NCBI RefSeq assembly: GCF_902506105.1
Contig: NZ_LR733304.1
Span: 1 to 64,000, forward strand
DNA from: Aeromicrobium sp. 9AM
GTDB lineage: Bacteria > Actinomycetota > Actinomycetes > Propionibacteriales > Nocardioidaceae
Length of the DNA stretch: 64,000 nt
Direction of reading: 5' to 3'
The notes below the pieces were generated by a model. That model made no database searches, was not told the DNA's origin, and saw only the letters and a program-made list of their open reading frames with translations. The translations under genes and the position numbers were made by a program. How positions within the stretch are numbered: the first letter of the stretch is position 1; each line of letters begins with the position of its first letter. Shown here piece after piece: positions 6,848 through 13,992 of this stretch.

Positions 6848-6931
6848 GGCGGTGAGTTGGTCGCCCTTCCCTTGACGGAGCGGTGACTCAGTCGCCCCAT
6901 CGAGCGCCTGATGGGCGACCAAGTCACCGCC
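6848..6931. repeat. Palindromic repeat A1 (55-bp unit 6877-6931 plus an extra arm 6848-6866)
   Basis: The unit begins GGAGCGGTGAC and ends GTCACCGCC, with inner arms GTCGCCC and GGGCGAC pairing to form a hairpin. A third arm (GGCGGTGAGTTGGTCGCCC, 6848-6866) could pair alternatively with 6913-6931. The same 55-bp layout with identical ends but a different inner stem recurs at 17985-18039. It lies between the convergent tetR and acyl-CoA dehydrogenase stops and may also work as a terminator. Confidence 0.75.
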
Positions 6932-6937
6932 ACACGG

Positions 6938-8095
6938 TCAGGGCAGGGGATCGACGACGGAGTGGTCGCCGAGGGTCGACACGAGCCGGTTGAGGTGGTG
7001 CCGGCCGTCGCCGAGTGCGTGGTCGATCGCGGTGAGCCGGCTCATGTAGTGCCCGACGCTGTACTCGGCCGTCATGCCGATGCCGCCGTGCAGCTGGATC
7101 GCCTCCTGGCCGATGTGCCGGCCCGCCTTGCTGACCTGCAGCTTGGCGCGTGACGCCGCCTCCGCGACCTCATCCGCGCTCGTTGAGCCTGTCGAAGCGT
7201 CGAGCAGCACGAGCGTGGCCCAGCTGACAGTGCTGCGCGCGAGCTCCAGCGAGACGTACATGTCGGCGGCCCGGAACGTCAGCGCCTGGAACGTCATGAG
7301 CGGTACGCCGAACTGCTTGCGCGTCTTGAGGTACTCCGTCGTCGTACGCAACGCGGTCTCCATCGCGCCGAGCGACTCGTGCCCGTACGCGATCTGGGCC
7401 TGTGCGACGGTCGCCGCGATGACGTCCGACTGGTCGGCGCCGGCTTCGCCGAGCGGGGTGGCCGGGGTGTCGTCGAACGCCACCCGGGCGGCGCGACCGC
7501 CGTCGAACGTGGCGTAGCCCGTACGCGTGAGGCCGTCGGCGTCGGGCTTGACGAGGAACAGCCCGGTCCCGCCGTCGACCGCCGCGCTGACGATCAGCAG
7601 GTCCGCGCGAGCACCGCCGAGCACGGGCTCCTTGACGCCGTCGAGCGTCCAGGAGTCGCCAGACCCGGAGGCCGTGACGCCGGTGGCGGTGAGCTCGTAG
7701 CGGGACGCGGGCTCGGTGTGCGCGAACGCCGGCACGAGACCGCCCTCGGCCACCGCACCCAGGATCTCGGCGCGCTGCTCTGCCGTGCCGGCAGCGGCGA
7801 CCAGGCCACCAGCCAGCACGACAGCCTCGACGAACGGCTCGGGTGCGATGACCCGCCCGATCTCCTCGGCGACGATCGCGACCTCGGCCGGACCGGCGCC
7901 CATGCCGCCGTCCTCCTCGGCAAACGGCAGCCCCAGGACGCCCATCTCGGCCAGCTGGCGCCACGTCTTGTCGTCCCAGCCCGGGTCCTGCTTCGTCACC
8001 GCACGACGGGTCTCGGAGGTGTCGTACGCCTTGGTCAGCAGTGCGCGGACGGCGTCGCGCAGGGCCTCTTGCTCGGAGTCCAGTTGGAAGTCCAT
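6938..8095 (-). CDS. Acyl-CoA dehydrogenase family protein (second subunit of a pair)
   Basis: 385 residues with the acyl-CoA dehydrogenase N-terminal helical, beta-barrel and C-terminal domains; QEAIQLHGGIGMTAEYSVGHY at about 335-355 is the FAD-contacting C-terminal motif. The ATG lies one base after the upstream dehydrogenase stop, so the two are co-translated. In actinobacteria such pairs often form heterotetramers that oxidise bulky acyl-CoAs (steroid side chains, branched acids); substrate here unknown. A TTCGACAGGCTCA-type repeat (7184-7196) is read in frame as part of DASTGSTSADE, an apparent loop insertion. Confidence 0.88.
   Translation of the reverse strand: MDFQLDSEQEALRDAVRALLTKAYDTSETRRAVTKQDPGWDDKTWRQLAEMGVLGLPFAEEDGGMGAGPAEVAIVAEEIGRVIAPEPFVEAVVLAGGLVAAAGTAEQRAEILGAVAEGGLVPAFAHTEPASRYELTATGVTASGSGDSWTLDGVKEPVLGGARADLLIVSAAVDGGTGLFLVKPDADGLTRTGYATFDGGRAARVAFDDTPATPLGEAGADQSDVIAATVAQAQIAYGHESLGAMETALRTTTEYLKTRKQFGVPLMTFQALTFRAADMYVSLELARSTVSWATLVLLDASTGSTSADEVAEAASRAKLQVSKAGRHIGQEAIQLHGGIGMTAEYSVGHYMSRLTAIDHALGDGRHHLNRLVSTLGDHSVVDPLP
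7184..7196 (-). repeat. TTCGACAGGCTCA repeat, copy 1 (in-frame in a gene)
   Basis: Minus strand reads TTCGACAGGCTCA, flanked by CGC and ACG. The identical core occurs at 8841-8853 and a truncated one at 42420-42429. It contributes Ser-Thr-Gly-Ser codons to the acyl-CoA dehydrogenase. Confidence 0.7.
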
Positions 8096-8096
8096 G

Positions 8097-9296
8097 TCAG
8101 CCCCTCAGTCCCAGGATCGTGCCGGCGATGATCTGTCGTTGCACCTCGTTGGAGCCGCCGTAGATCGACGCCTTGCGGAAGTTGAGGTAGTTGGGCGTCG
8201 CGACGCGCGCCAGGTCGGGTACGTCCGACCCTTCGCCGGCCCCCGATGCCAGCGCCAGCGGACCGGCGAGGTCGACGAACAGTTCCGTGACGGCCTGCTG
8301 CAGCTCGGTGCCGCGCAGCTTGAGCACGGACGAGGCCGGGTGCGGCTTGCCGTCGGCGGAGTTGGCGACGACGCGCAGCGCGGTCAGCTCGAGGGCCAGG
8401 ATCTCGTTCTCGAGGTCGGCGATCTGAGCCGCGACCAGCGGGTCGTCGAGCAGTGACGTGCCACCCGGGCCGGCGGTCTTGGCGTACTCCTTGGCCTGCG
8501 ACAGCGTGCGCTTGGTCGAGCCGACCGGCGCGACGCCGACGCGCTCGTTGCCGAGCAGGAACTTGGCGTAGTCCCAGCCCTTGTTCTCCTCGCCGACGAG
8601 GTTCTCGGCGGGCACGCGTACGTTCTCGAACCACACCTCGTTGACCTCGTGGCCGCCGTCGATGAGCTCGATCGGGCGCACCGTGACGCCCGGCGAGGAC
8701 ATGTCGATCAGCAGGAACGAGATGCCGGCCTGCTTCTTGACCGAGGGGTCCGTGCGTACGAGCGTGAAGATCCAGTCGCCGTACTGGCCGAGCGTGGTCC
8801 ACGTCTTCTGGCCGTTGACGACGTATTCGCCGGCCCCTCCTGAGCCTGTCGAAGGGTCGCGCACCGCGGTCGTCCGCAGCGAGGCGAGGTCGGAGCCGGC
8901 GTCGGGCTCGGAGAATCCCTGCGACCACCAGATGTCGAGGTTGGCCGTCTTGGGCAGGAACCGCTCCTTGATCTCCTGCGAGCCGAACGCGGCGATGACC
9001 GGGCCGACCATCGAGGCGTTGAACGGCAACGGCGGCGGTACGTTCGCGAGCTGCATCTCCTCGTGCCAGATGTGCCGCTGGAGGGGGGTCCAGTCCTTGC
9101 CGCCCCACTCAACGGGCCAGTTGGGCACCGCGATGCCGGCGGCGTTCATGGCCTGCACCGACGCAACGATCTGCTCCTTGCTGAGCTCGCGGCGAGCGGC
9201 GACCGTGTCGCGTACGTCCTGCGGGATCTGCGTCGTGAAGAAGGTGTGCATCTCCTCGCGGAATGCTGCGTCCTCGTCTGACAGCTGAAGTTTCAT
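8097..9296 (-). CDS. Acyl-CoA dehydrogenase family protein (first subunit of a pair)
   Basis: 399 residues. The FAD/substrate motif WWSQGFSEPDAGSDLASLRT at about 122-141 and the C-terminal IYGGSNEVQRQIIAGTILG are those of acyl-CoA dehydrogenases; the Glu of SNEVQ is the probable catalytic base by family analogy. It is first of the two-gene operon. At about 149-157 the sequence DPSTGSGGAGE contains a TTCGACAGGCTCA-type repeat (8841-8853) in frame, where relatives usually have a short turn before GEYVVNGQKTW. It likely catalyses alpha,beta-dehydrogenation of a CoA thioester with ETF as electron acceptor. Confidence 0.9.
   Translation of the reverse strand: MKLQLSDEDAAFREEMHTFFTTQIPQDVRDTVAARRELSKEQIVASVQAMNAAGIAVPNWPVEWGGKDWTPLQRHIWHEEMQLANVPPPLPFNASMVGPVIAAFGSQEIKERFLPKTANLDIWWSQGFSEPDAGSDLASLRTTAVRDPSTGSGGAGEYVVNGQKTWTTLGQYGDWIFTLVRTDPSVKKQAGISFLLIDMSSPGVTVRPIELIDGGHEVNEVWFENVRVPAENLVGEENKGWDYAKFLLGNERVGVAPVGSTKRTLSQAKEYAKTAGPGGTSLLDDPLVAAQIADLENEILALELTALRVVANSADGKPHPASSVLKLRGTELQQAVTELFVDLAGPLALASGAGEGSDVPDLARVATPNYLNFRKASIYGGSNEVQRQIIAGTILGLRG
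8841..8853 (-). repeat. TTCGACAGGCTCA repeat, copy 2 (in-frame in a gene)
   Basis: Minus strand TTCGACAGGCTCA with short complementary flanks (CCC before, GG after), which makes a tiny hairpin. Encodes Ser-Thr-Gly-Ser in the 399-residue acyl-CoA dehydrogenase. Confidence 0.7.
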
Positions 9297-9360
9297 GTGC
9301 GACTCCTCGGCGATCGCGCCACGCGGCGCACGGCGAGTCTAGTGCTGCCGAGAACTTTAT

Positions 9361-10704
9361 TCACATCGAGTGCATGTTTCCCTTCTTGCTGGCCTTGCGG
9401 ACGGCCCGGGCCCTGAGGGGACCGACCAGACGGGGACCGGCGAGGCGTTGCTCGAGTCGCCGGGCCTCACGGCGCAGCGGCTGTGCGACGTACTCGCCGA
9501 GGATGACGCCGGCCGCCAGGGAGATCGCGATGGCCGCCGCCGTGATCATCTGGAGGATGCCGGTGTAGTCGTCGGCGCCGAGCAGTGAGAGCCCCCGGTA
9601 GATCGAGAGACCCGGCAGCAGCGGCACGATGCCCGACACGACGATCACGAGTGGCGGCACGTCGGCCCAGCCCGCGACGGTGTAGCTGACGACACCGATG
9701 AAGACCGCCGCGATCGCCGCCGGCCAGGCCCGGCCGAGGTCGTTCTCCGACAGGACGAGGTAGATCCCGGACGCGGTCCCGGCAATGCCCGCGATCGGCA
9801 GCAGGACGCGACTGGGGGCGTACGCCGCGAAGGCGAACGCACCGGCGCTCAGGGCACCGCCGATCACGACGAGGGGAAGGTGGGAGAGCCCGGCGGCGCG
9901 CGGGTCGAGGGCGATGTCGACGCCGAGGACCCGGCCGACCGTGAGACCGCCGCTGACGCCGGCGATGACCCCGGCCGTCGAGATCATGACCTCGAGGATG
10001 CGGGCACCCGCCGTCAGGTAGAAGTCCGTCAACGCGTCCTGGATCGCGCCGATGAAGCCGAGCCCGGCGAGCAGCATGACGATGCTCGCGGTGATGACGA
10101 GTGACGGATCGGTCGACAGGTCGACGGCCGACGCCCCGACAGCCAGCAGGGACGCGAACAGGCCTCCGGCGACCTGGGCATAGAAGAAGGGCAGCCGGAG
10201 GCGGGTCAGGTAGCGCTGCAGGATCTCCAGGCCGATGGCGGCCGCGGCGGCGATCAGCGTGACGACCCAGTCGCCACCGATCAGCATCGCGACTCCCGCA
10301 CCGATCGCGCCCCAGCTGACGGTCACGGCCCAGCGTGGCGTGCGGTGTCCGGTCGAGGCGATCTGGGCGAGCCGGACCCGAGCCTCCTCGACGTCGATCT
10401 CGTCCGACAGCAGGTCCCTGACCAGGTGGTCGGCCCGGGTGAGGTCGTCGAAGTCGGTCTCGCGCTGCTTGACGTGCCGGATCGCCGCGACGGGCGCGTC
10501 GTCGGGAGAGGCCTGGTAGCTCATCGACACGGTCGTGAAGGTGACGTCCACGAGCGCCTGGCGCAGGCCCAGGTGGTGCGCGATCGAGGACATCGTGGCC
10601 GTGACGTCGGCGGCTCCGGCGCCGTTGGCCAGCAGCATGTCGCCGACGCGCAGGGCGAGGTCGAGGGTGCGCTGGATCTCACGTGTCTCGGTCACCCTTC
10701 CCAT
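9361..10704 (-). CDS. thrE: Threonine/serine exporter family protein (ThrE)
   Basis: 447 residues. The N-terminal ThrE (DUF1212) domain has GDMLLANGAGAADVTATM at about 20-37 and VDVTFTTVSMSYQ at 50-62; about ten hydrophobic helices follow, including the second ThrE domain (IVPLLPGLSIYRG). The Corynebacterium ThrE protein exports threonine and serine by proton antiport across the plasma membrane; substrate range here is inferred. The ATG at 10704 has no clear Shine-Dalgarno, so a leaderless start or the GTG at 10698 is possible. Divergent from the hydrolase gene with 40 bp between. Confidence 0.85.
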   Translation of the reverse strand: MGRVTETREIQRTLDLALRVGDMLLANGAGAADVTATMSSIAHHLGLRQALVDVTFTTVSMSYQASPDDAPVAAIRHVKQRETDFDDLTRADHLVRDLLSDEIDVEEARVRLAQIASTGHRTPRWAVTVSWGAIGAGVAMLIGGDWVVTLIAAAAAIGLEILQRYLTRLRLPFFYAQVAGGLFASLLAVGASAVDLSTDPSLVITASIVMLLAGLGFIGAIQDALTDFYLTAGARILEVMISTAGVIAGVSGGLTVGRVLGVDIALDPRAAGLSHLPLVVIGGALSAGAFAFAAYAPSRVLLPIAGIAGTASGIYLVLSENDLGRAWPAAIAAVFIGVVSYTVAGWADVPPLVIVVSGIVPLLPGLSIYRGLSLLGADDYTGILQMITAAAIAISLAAGVILGEYVAQPLRREARRLEQRLAGPRLVGPLRARAVRKASKKGNMHSM

Positions 10705-10744
10705 ACTGTTGGACCCGACGTCCCTGTCCAAACGAGGAGTGCGC

Positions 10745-11728
10745 ATGACCGAGTGGATCCCGGACGAGCTGGGCGAGGGCTACGAGCAGCACACGATCGC
10801 GCTAGGCCCCGATCCGGATGGTGAGGGCGAGGTCGAGGCGACACTGGTCCGCCGCGTGCCCGCCGAGACGTACGAGGCCGCGGTGCTCTACGTCCACGGG
10901 TTCAGCGACTACTTCTTCCAGCGCGAGCTCGCCGAGTTCTTCGCCGAGCGGGGCTTCGCGTTCTACGCCCTCGACCTGCGCAAGTGCGGACGTTCTCGCC
11001 GCGAGGGACAGACCGGCCACTACGTCTCCGACCTCGCGCTCTACGACACCGAGCTCGAGGAGTCGCTCGCGATCATCCGCGCCGAGACCGGCGACAAGCC
11101 CGTCGTGCTGTCGGCCCACTCGACCGGCGGGCTGATCCTGCCGCTGTGGCTCAACCGGCTCAACAAGCAGCCCGGCGGCAGCAAGGGTGCCGGGATCGCC
11201 GGGCTGGTGCTCAACAGTCCGTGGTTCGACCTGCAGGGCGCGCCGTGGATGCGCTCGATCGGCACGGCGGCGATCTCGGCGGTGGCGCGGCTCAAGCCCA
11301 AGTCGATCATCAAGCTGCCGCACACCGATGCGTACGGGAGCAGCTTGCACGTCAGCGCCAACGGGGAGTGGGACTTCAACACCGCGTTCAAGCCGCTCGA
11401 GGGCTTCCCGGTCTCGTACGGCTGGCTGACCGCGATCCGTCGTGGCCACGCCGAGCTGCACCGGGGACTCGACGTCGGCGTGCCGTCGTTGGTGCTGCGC
11501 TCGACGCGCACCCGCTTCGCCAGGCGCTACAACGAGGAGGTGGCCACCGCTGATGCCGTCCTCGACGTCAAGCAGATCGCGCGCTGGTCCGGGTGCCTCG
11601 GCGACCAGGTCACGGTGATGCCGATCGAGGGCGCCAAGCACGACGTGTTCATCTCGCTGGAGGAGCCGCGCAAGGCGGCGTACGCCGCGGTCGACGACTG
11701 GCTGCGGGTCAAGCAGCTCGTCAGCTAG
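10745..11728 (+). CDS. Alpha/beta hydrolase (monoacylglycerol lipase/lysophospholipase type)
   Basis: 327 residues, no signal peptide. YVHGFSDYF (49-57) is the oxyanion region, AHSTGG at 124-129 holds the nucleophile Ser126, and GAKHDVF near the C-terminus supplies the catalytic His (about 299). The Asp is not assigned with certainty. Relatives are serine hydrolases on lysophospholipids or monoglycerides. ATG at 10745 is chosen because GAGGAG lies 6 nt upstream. Its stop overlaps the convergent MFS gene by 8 nt. Confidence 0.88.
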   Translation: MTEWIPDELGEGYEQHTIALGPDPDGEGEVEATLVRRVPAETYEAAVLYVHGFSDYFFQRELAEFFAERGFAFYALDLRKCGRSRREGQTGHYVSDLALYDTELEESLAIIRAETGDKPVVLSAHSTGGLILPLWLNRLNKQPGGSKGAGIAGLVLNSPWFDLQGAPWMRSIGTAAISAVARLKPKSIIKLPHTDAYGSSLHVSANGEWDFNTAFKPLEGFPVSYGWLTAIRRGHAELHRGLDVGVPSLVLRSTRTRFARRYNEEVATADAVLDVKQIARWSGCLGDQVTVMPIEGAKHDVFISLEEPRKAAYAAVDDWLRVKQLVS

Positions 11729-13091
11729 CGGCCTGACGGCCCGGTATGAGCACTGTCGAGGCCGCAGCTGCCACCACGAACGCGACGGCCGTGACGGCGG
11801 CGAGCGCATGCAGTCCTGAGATGAAGGTGGCCGGCCGCGCGGCCGGGCCGGCAACGGCTCCGTAGAGCGCGATGCCGACCGCCCCGCCGGCCTGGCGCGC
11901 GGTGTTGTTGACCCCCGAAGCGAGCCCGCTCCGGCCCGGCTCGACCGCGCCGACTGCGGCGGACACGACGGCAGGGGTCAGCACACCGAGACCGATGCCC
12001 CAGACGAGCAGTGCGGGAAACAGCCGCGCGTACGTCGTGGAGGCCGACCAGCCGCAGATGAGGGCGAAGCCAGCGGCAGCGATCACCAGCCCGGTGAGCA
12101 TCGGTACTCGCGGACCGAGACGGGCGGTGAGCCGTCCGCTCAGCGGACCGAGGACGACGAGCGGGAGGAACAGCGGCAGGACCGCGATGCCGGCCTGCAG
12201 CGCGTTGCGATCCTGCACGGTCTGCAGGTAGGCCGTCAGCAGGAAGAGCATGCCGAGCGTCCCGAGGTTCATGACCCCGGCCGCGACGTTCGCCGCCGCG
12301 AAAGCCGGTCGCCGCCACAGGGCCGGCGGCAGCATCGGGTGCGGGCTGCGTCGCTCGGCGACGACGAACGCGCCGAGCGCGAGCGCCGCAACGGCGGCCG
12401 CGATCCCGGTGAGGGGTGCGAGCCCGGCATGACCCGCCTCGATGACGGCCAGCGTCGTGGCCGAGAGGAGCACCACACCCAGAACCGTCCCGAGCCGGTC
12501 CGTCGGCGTCGTCGACCGGTGTGAGGTCCCGGGCACGACCCGGTGGGCCACGATCGCCGCTACCAGGACGATCGGGAGGTTGATGGCAAAGACGGCGCGC
12601 CAGCCGGCCGTCTGCACCAGCAGGCCGCCGCACAACGGTCCGGCCGGCAGCGCCAGGCCGCCGATCCCGGCCCACACGCCGATCGCCCGTGCCTGGCCCT
12701 GCCGGTCGGGGTACGCATCGGCGATCACGGCGAGCGTCCCGGGCAGCAGCAGGGCGCCTCCAACGCCCTGCGCGATCCGTGCACCGATCAGGACCTCCGG
12801 CGTGGGCGCCATGGTGCAGGCCGCCGACGCGAGCCCGAAGACCGTCAGTCCCAGCAGGACGATGCGGCGGTGCCCCAGCCGGTCGCCGGCGGCCCCGCTG
12901 GCGAGCAGCAGCGAGGCGAATGCGACGGCGTACCCGTCGACGACCCACTGCAGGCCGGCCACACCGGTCCCGAGGTCGTCGCCGAGCCGCGGCAGCGCGA
13001 CGTTGACGATCGTGACGTCGAGCAGCACGAGGAAGTAGCCGACGCACATCACCGTGAGGACCACGCGTGGGGACGAATGTCGTTCGGGCAT
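11721..13091 (-). CDS. MFS transporter, DHA2/EmrB-QacA family
   Basis: 456 residues. LDVTIVNVALPRLGDDL at about 25-41 and GAAGDRLGHRRIVLLGL at about 68-84 are the DHA2 motif D1 and motif A. The hydrophobic profile fits 14 helices, and the expected role is proton-driven drug or metabolite efflux. The ATG at 13091 precedes MPERHSSPRVVLTVM, just before the first membrane helix; longer upstream sequence lacks a membrane context. It is divergent from an ArsR-family gene, a common exporter-regulator pairing. Substrate unknown. Confidence 0.9.
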   Translation of the reverse strand: MPERHSSPRVVLTVMCVGYFLVLLDVTIVNVALPRLGDDLGTGVAGLQWVVDGYAVAFASLLLASGAAGDRLGHRRIVLLGLTVFGLASAACTMAPTPEVLIGARIAQGVGGALLLPGTLAVIADAYPDRQGQARAIGVWAGIGGLALPAGPLCGGLLVQTAGWRAVFAINLPIVLVAAIVAHRVVPGTSHRSTTPTDRLGTVLGVVLLSATTLAVIEAGHAGLAPLTGIAAAVAALALGAFVVAERRSPHPMLPPALWRRPAFAAANVAAGVMNLGTLGMLFLLTAYLQTVQDRNALQAGIAVLPLFLPLVVLGPLSGRLTARLGPRVPMLTGLVIAAAGFALICGWSASTTYARLFPALLVWGIGLGVLTPAVVSAAVGAVEPGRSGLASGVNNTARQAGGAVGIALYGAVAGPAARPATFISGLHALAAVTAVAFVVAAAASTVLIPGRQAAS

Positions 13092-13115
13092 GCCTTCATC
13101 GTTGCCCGCTGACAC

Positions 13116-13131
13116 TTCCGTGGCGATGGAA
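13116..13131. promoter_or_regulatory. 16-bp imperfect palindrome between MFS and ArsR genes
   Basis: TTCCGTGGCGATGGAA has symmetric ends TTCC/GGAA and partial inner symmetry. It lies 25 nt from each start codon in the divergent intergenic region and is a reasonable operator for the ArsR-family protein. Confidence 0.45.
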
Positions 13132-13155
13132 ACATCCCGGGGGCACGATGGACAG

Positions 13156-13929
13156 ATGGAGACCTCGACAGCTGTCCACCGCGGTGACGCGGATGTCGCG
13201 CACGTCGCGGCGCTGTTCGCCGATCCCACCCGCGCCCGGGTGCTTGTCGCCCTGGCCGACGGACGCTCGCTGCCGGCGGGCGTGCTGGCGACGGAGGCGG
13301 GCGTCTCGGCTCAGGCCGCCAGCGCCCAGCTCTCGCGGCTGCGTGACAACGGGCTCATCGATGTCGAGCAGTCGGGGCGGCACCGCTACTATCGCCTCGC
13401 CTCCGACCAGGTCGCGACGATCCTCGAGGCCCTGGCGGTGATCGCTCCGACCGAGCCGGTCCGGTCGCTGCGCGACGGCACGCGGGCAGCGGCGCTGCGC
13501 CGGGCGCGCACCTGTTACGACCACCTGGCCGGCCGGCTCGGCTGCGCCGTGACAGCGGCCCTGCTCGACCGCGAGGCGCTGGTGCGCACTGACGAACGTA
13601 CGACGACCGAGCGCCGGCCGGACGATCGGTTGTCGGCACGCGTCACGGATGCGCCGTACGACCTGGGGCCCGCCGCACAGGAGGTGATGGCGTCGCTCGG
13701 GCTCGACCCGGACCTCGTCGGCAGGCCGGGCGGGCCACGGCCGTTGCTCAGGTTCTGCGTCGACTGGAGCGAGCAGCGACATCATCTCGGCGGACGGCTC
13801 GGAGCCGAGCTGCTGACTCAGTTCCTGGCCGCAGGATGGGTCGCTCGGAGGCCGCGGCACCGTGCCGTCGACCTCACCGACCTGGGCGCGGAGCGGCTGA
13901 GCACCCTCATCGGCGTCGAGATCACCTGA
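13156..13929 (+). CDS. ArsR-family winged-helix regulator with C-terminal extension
   Basis: 257 residues. The ArsR winged helix occupies about 12-100: LFADPTRARVLVALADGRSL, recognition helix VSAQAASAQLSRLRDNGLID, wing QSGRHRYYRL. The C-terminal 150 residues match a group of actinobacterial ArsR proteins with an extra domain and contain CYDHLAGRLG (about 115-124), but lack the classical metal-binding ELCVCDL motif, so metal sensing is not indicated. ATG at 13156 fits the start of the conserved domain. Probable repressor of the divergent MFS gene. Confidence 0.85.
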   Translation: METSTAVHRGDADVAHVAALFADPTRARVLVALADGRSLPAGVLATEAGVSAQAASAQLSRLRDNGLIDVEQSGRHRYYRLASDQVATILEALAVIAPTEPVRSLRDGTRAAALRRARTCYDHLAGRLGCAVTAALLDREALVRTDERTTTERRPDDRLSARVTDAPYDLGPAAQEVMASLGLDPDLVGRPGGPRPLLRFCVDWSEQRHHLGGRLGAELLTQFLAAGWVARRPRHRAVDLTDLGAERLSTLIGVEIT

Positions 13930-13992
13930 GGCGGCGACCGGAGGCCGGTCGGGCGGTAGGCGATGTCGGCCACGGTGGTTAGGCTCTACTCC

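Noticed and set aside
13156..13929. Arsenic/metal sensor function for the ArsR-family protein
   Set aside because: No ELCVCDL-type metal site or paired cysteines in the recognition region, and the neighbour is an MFS exporter rather than a metal pump.
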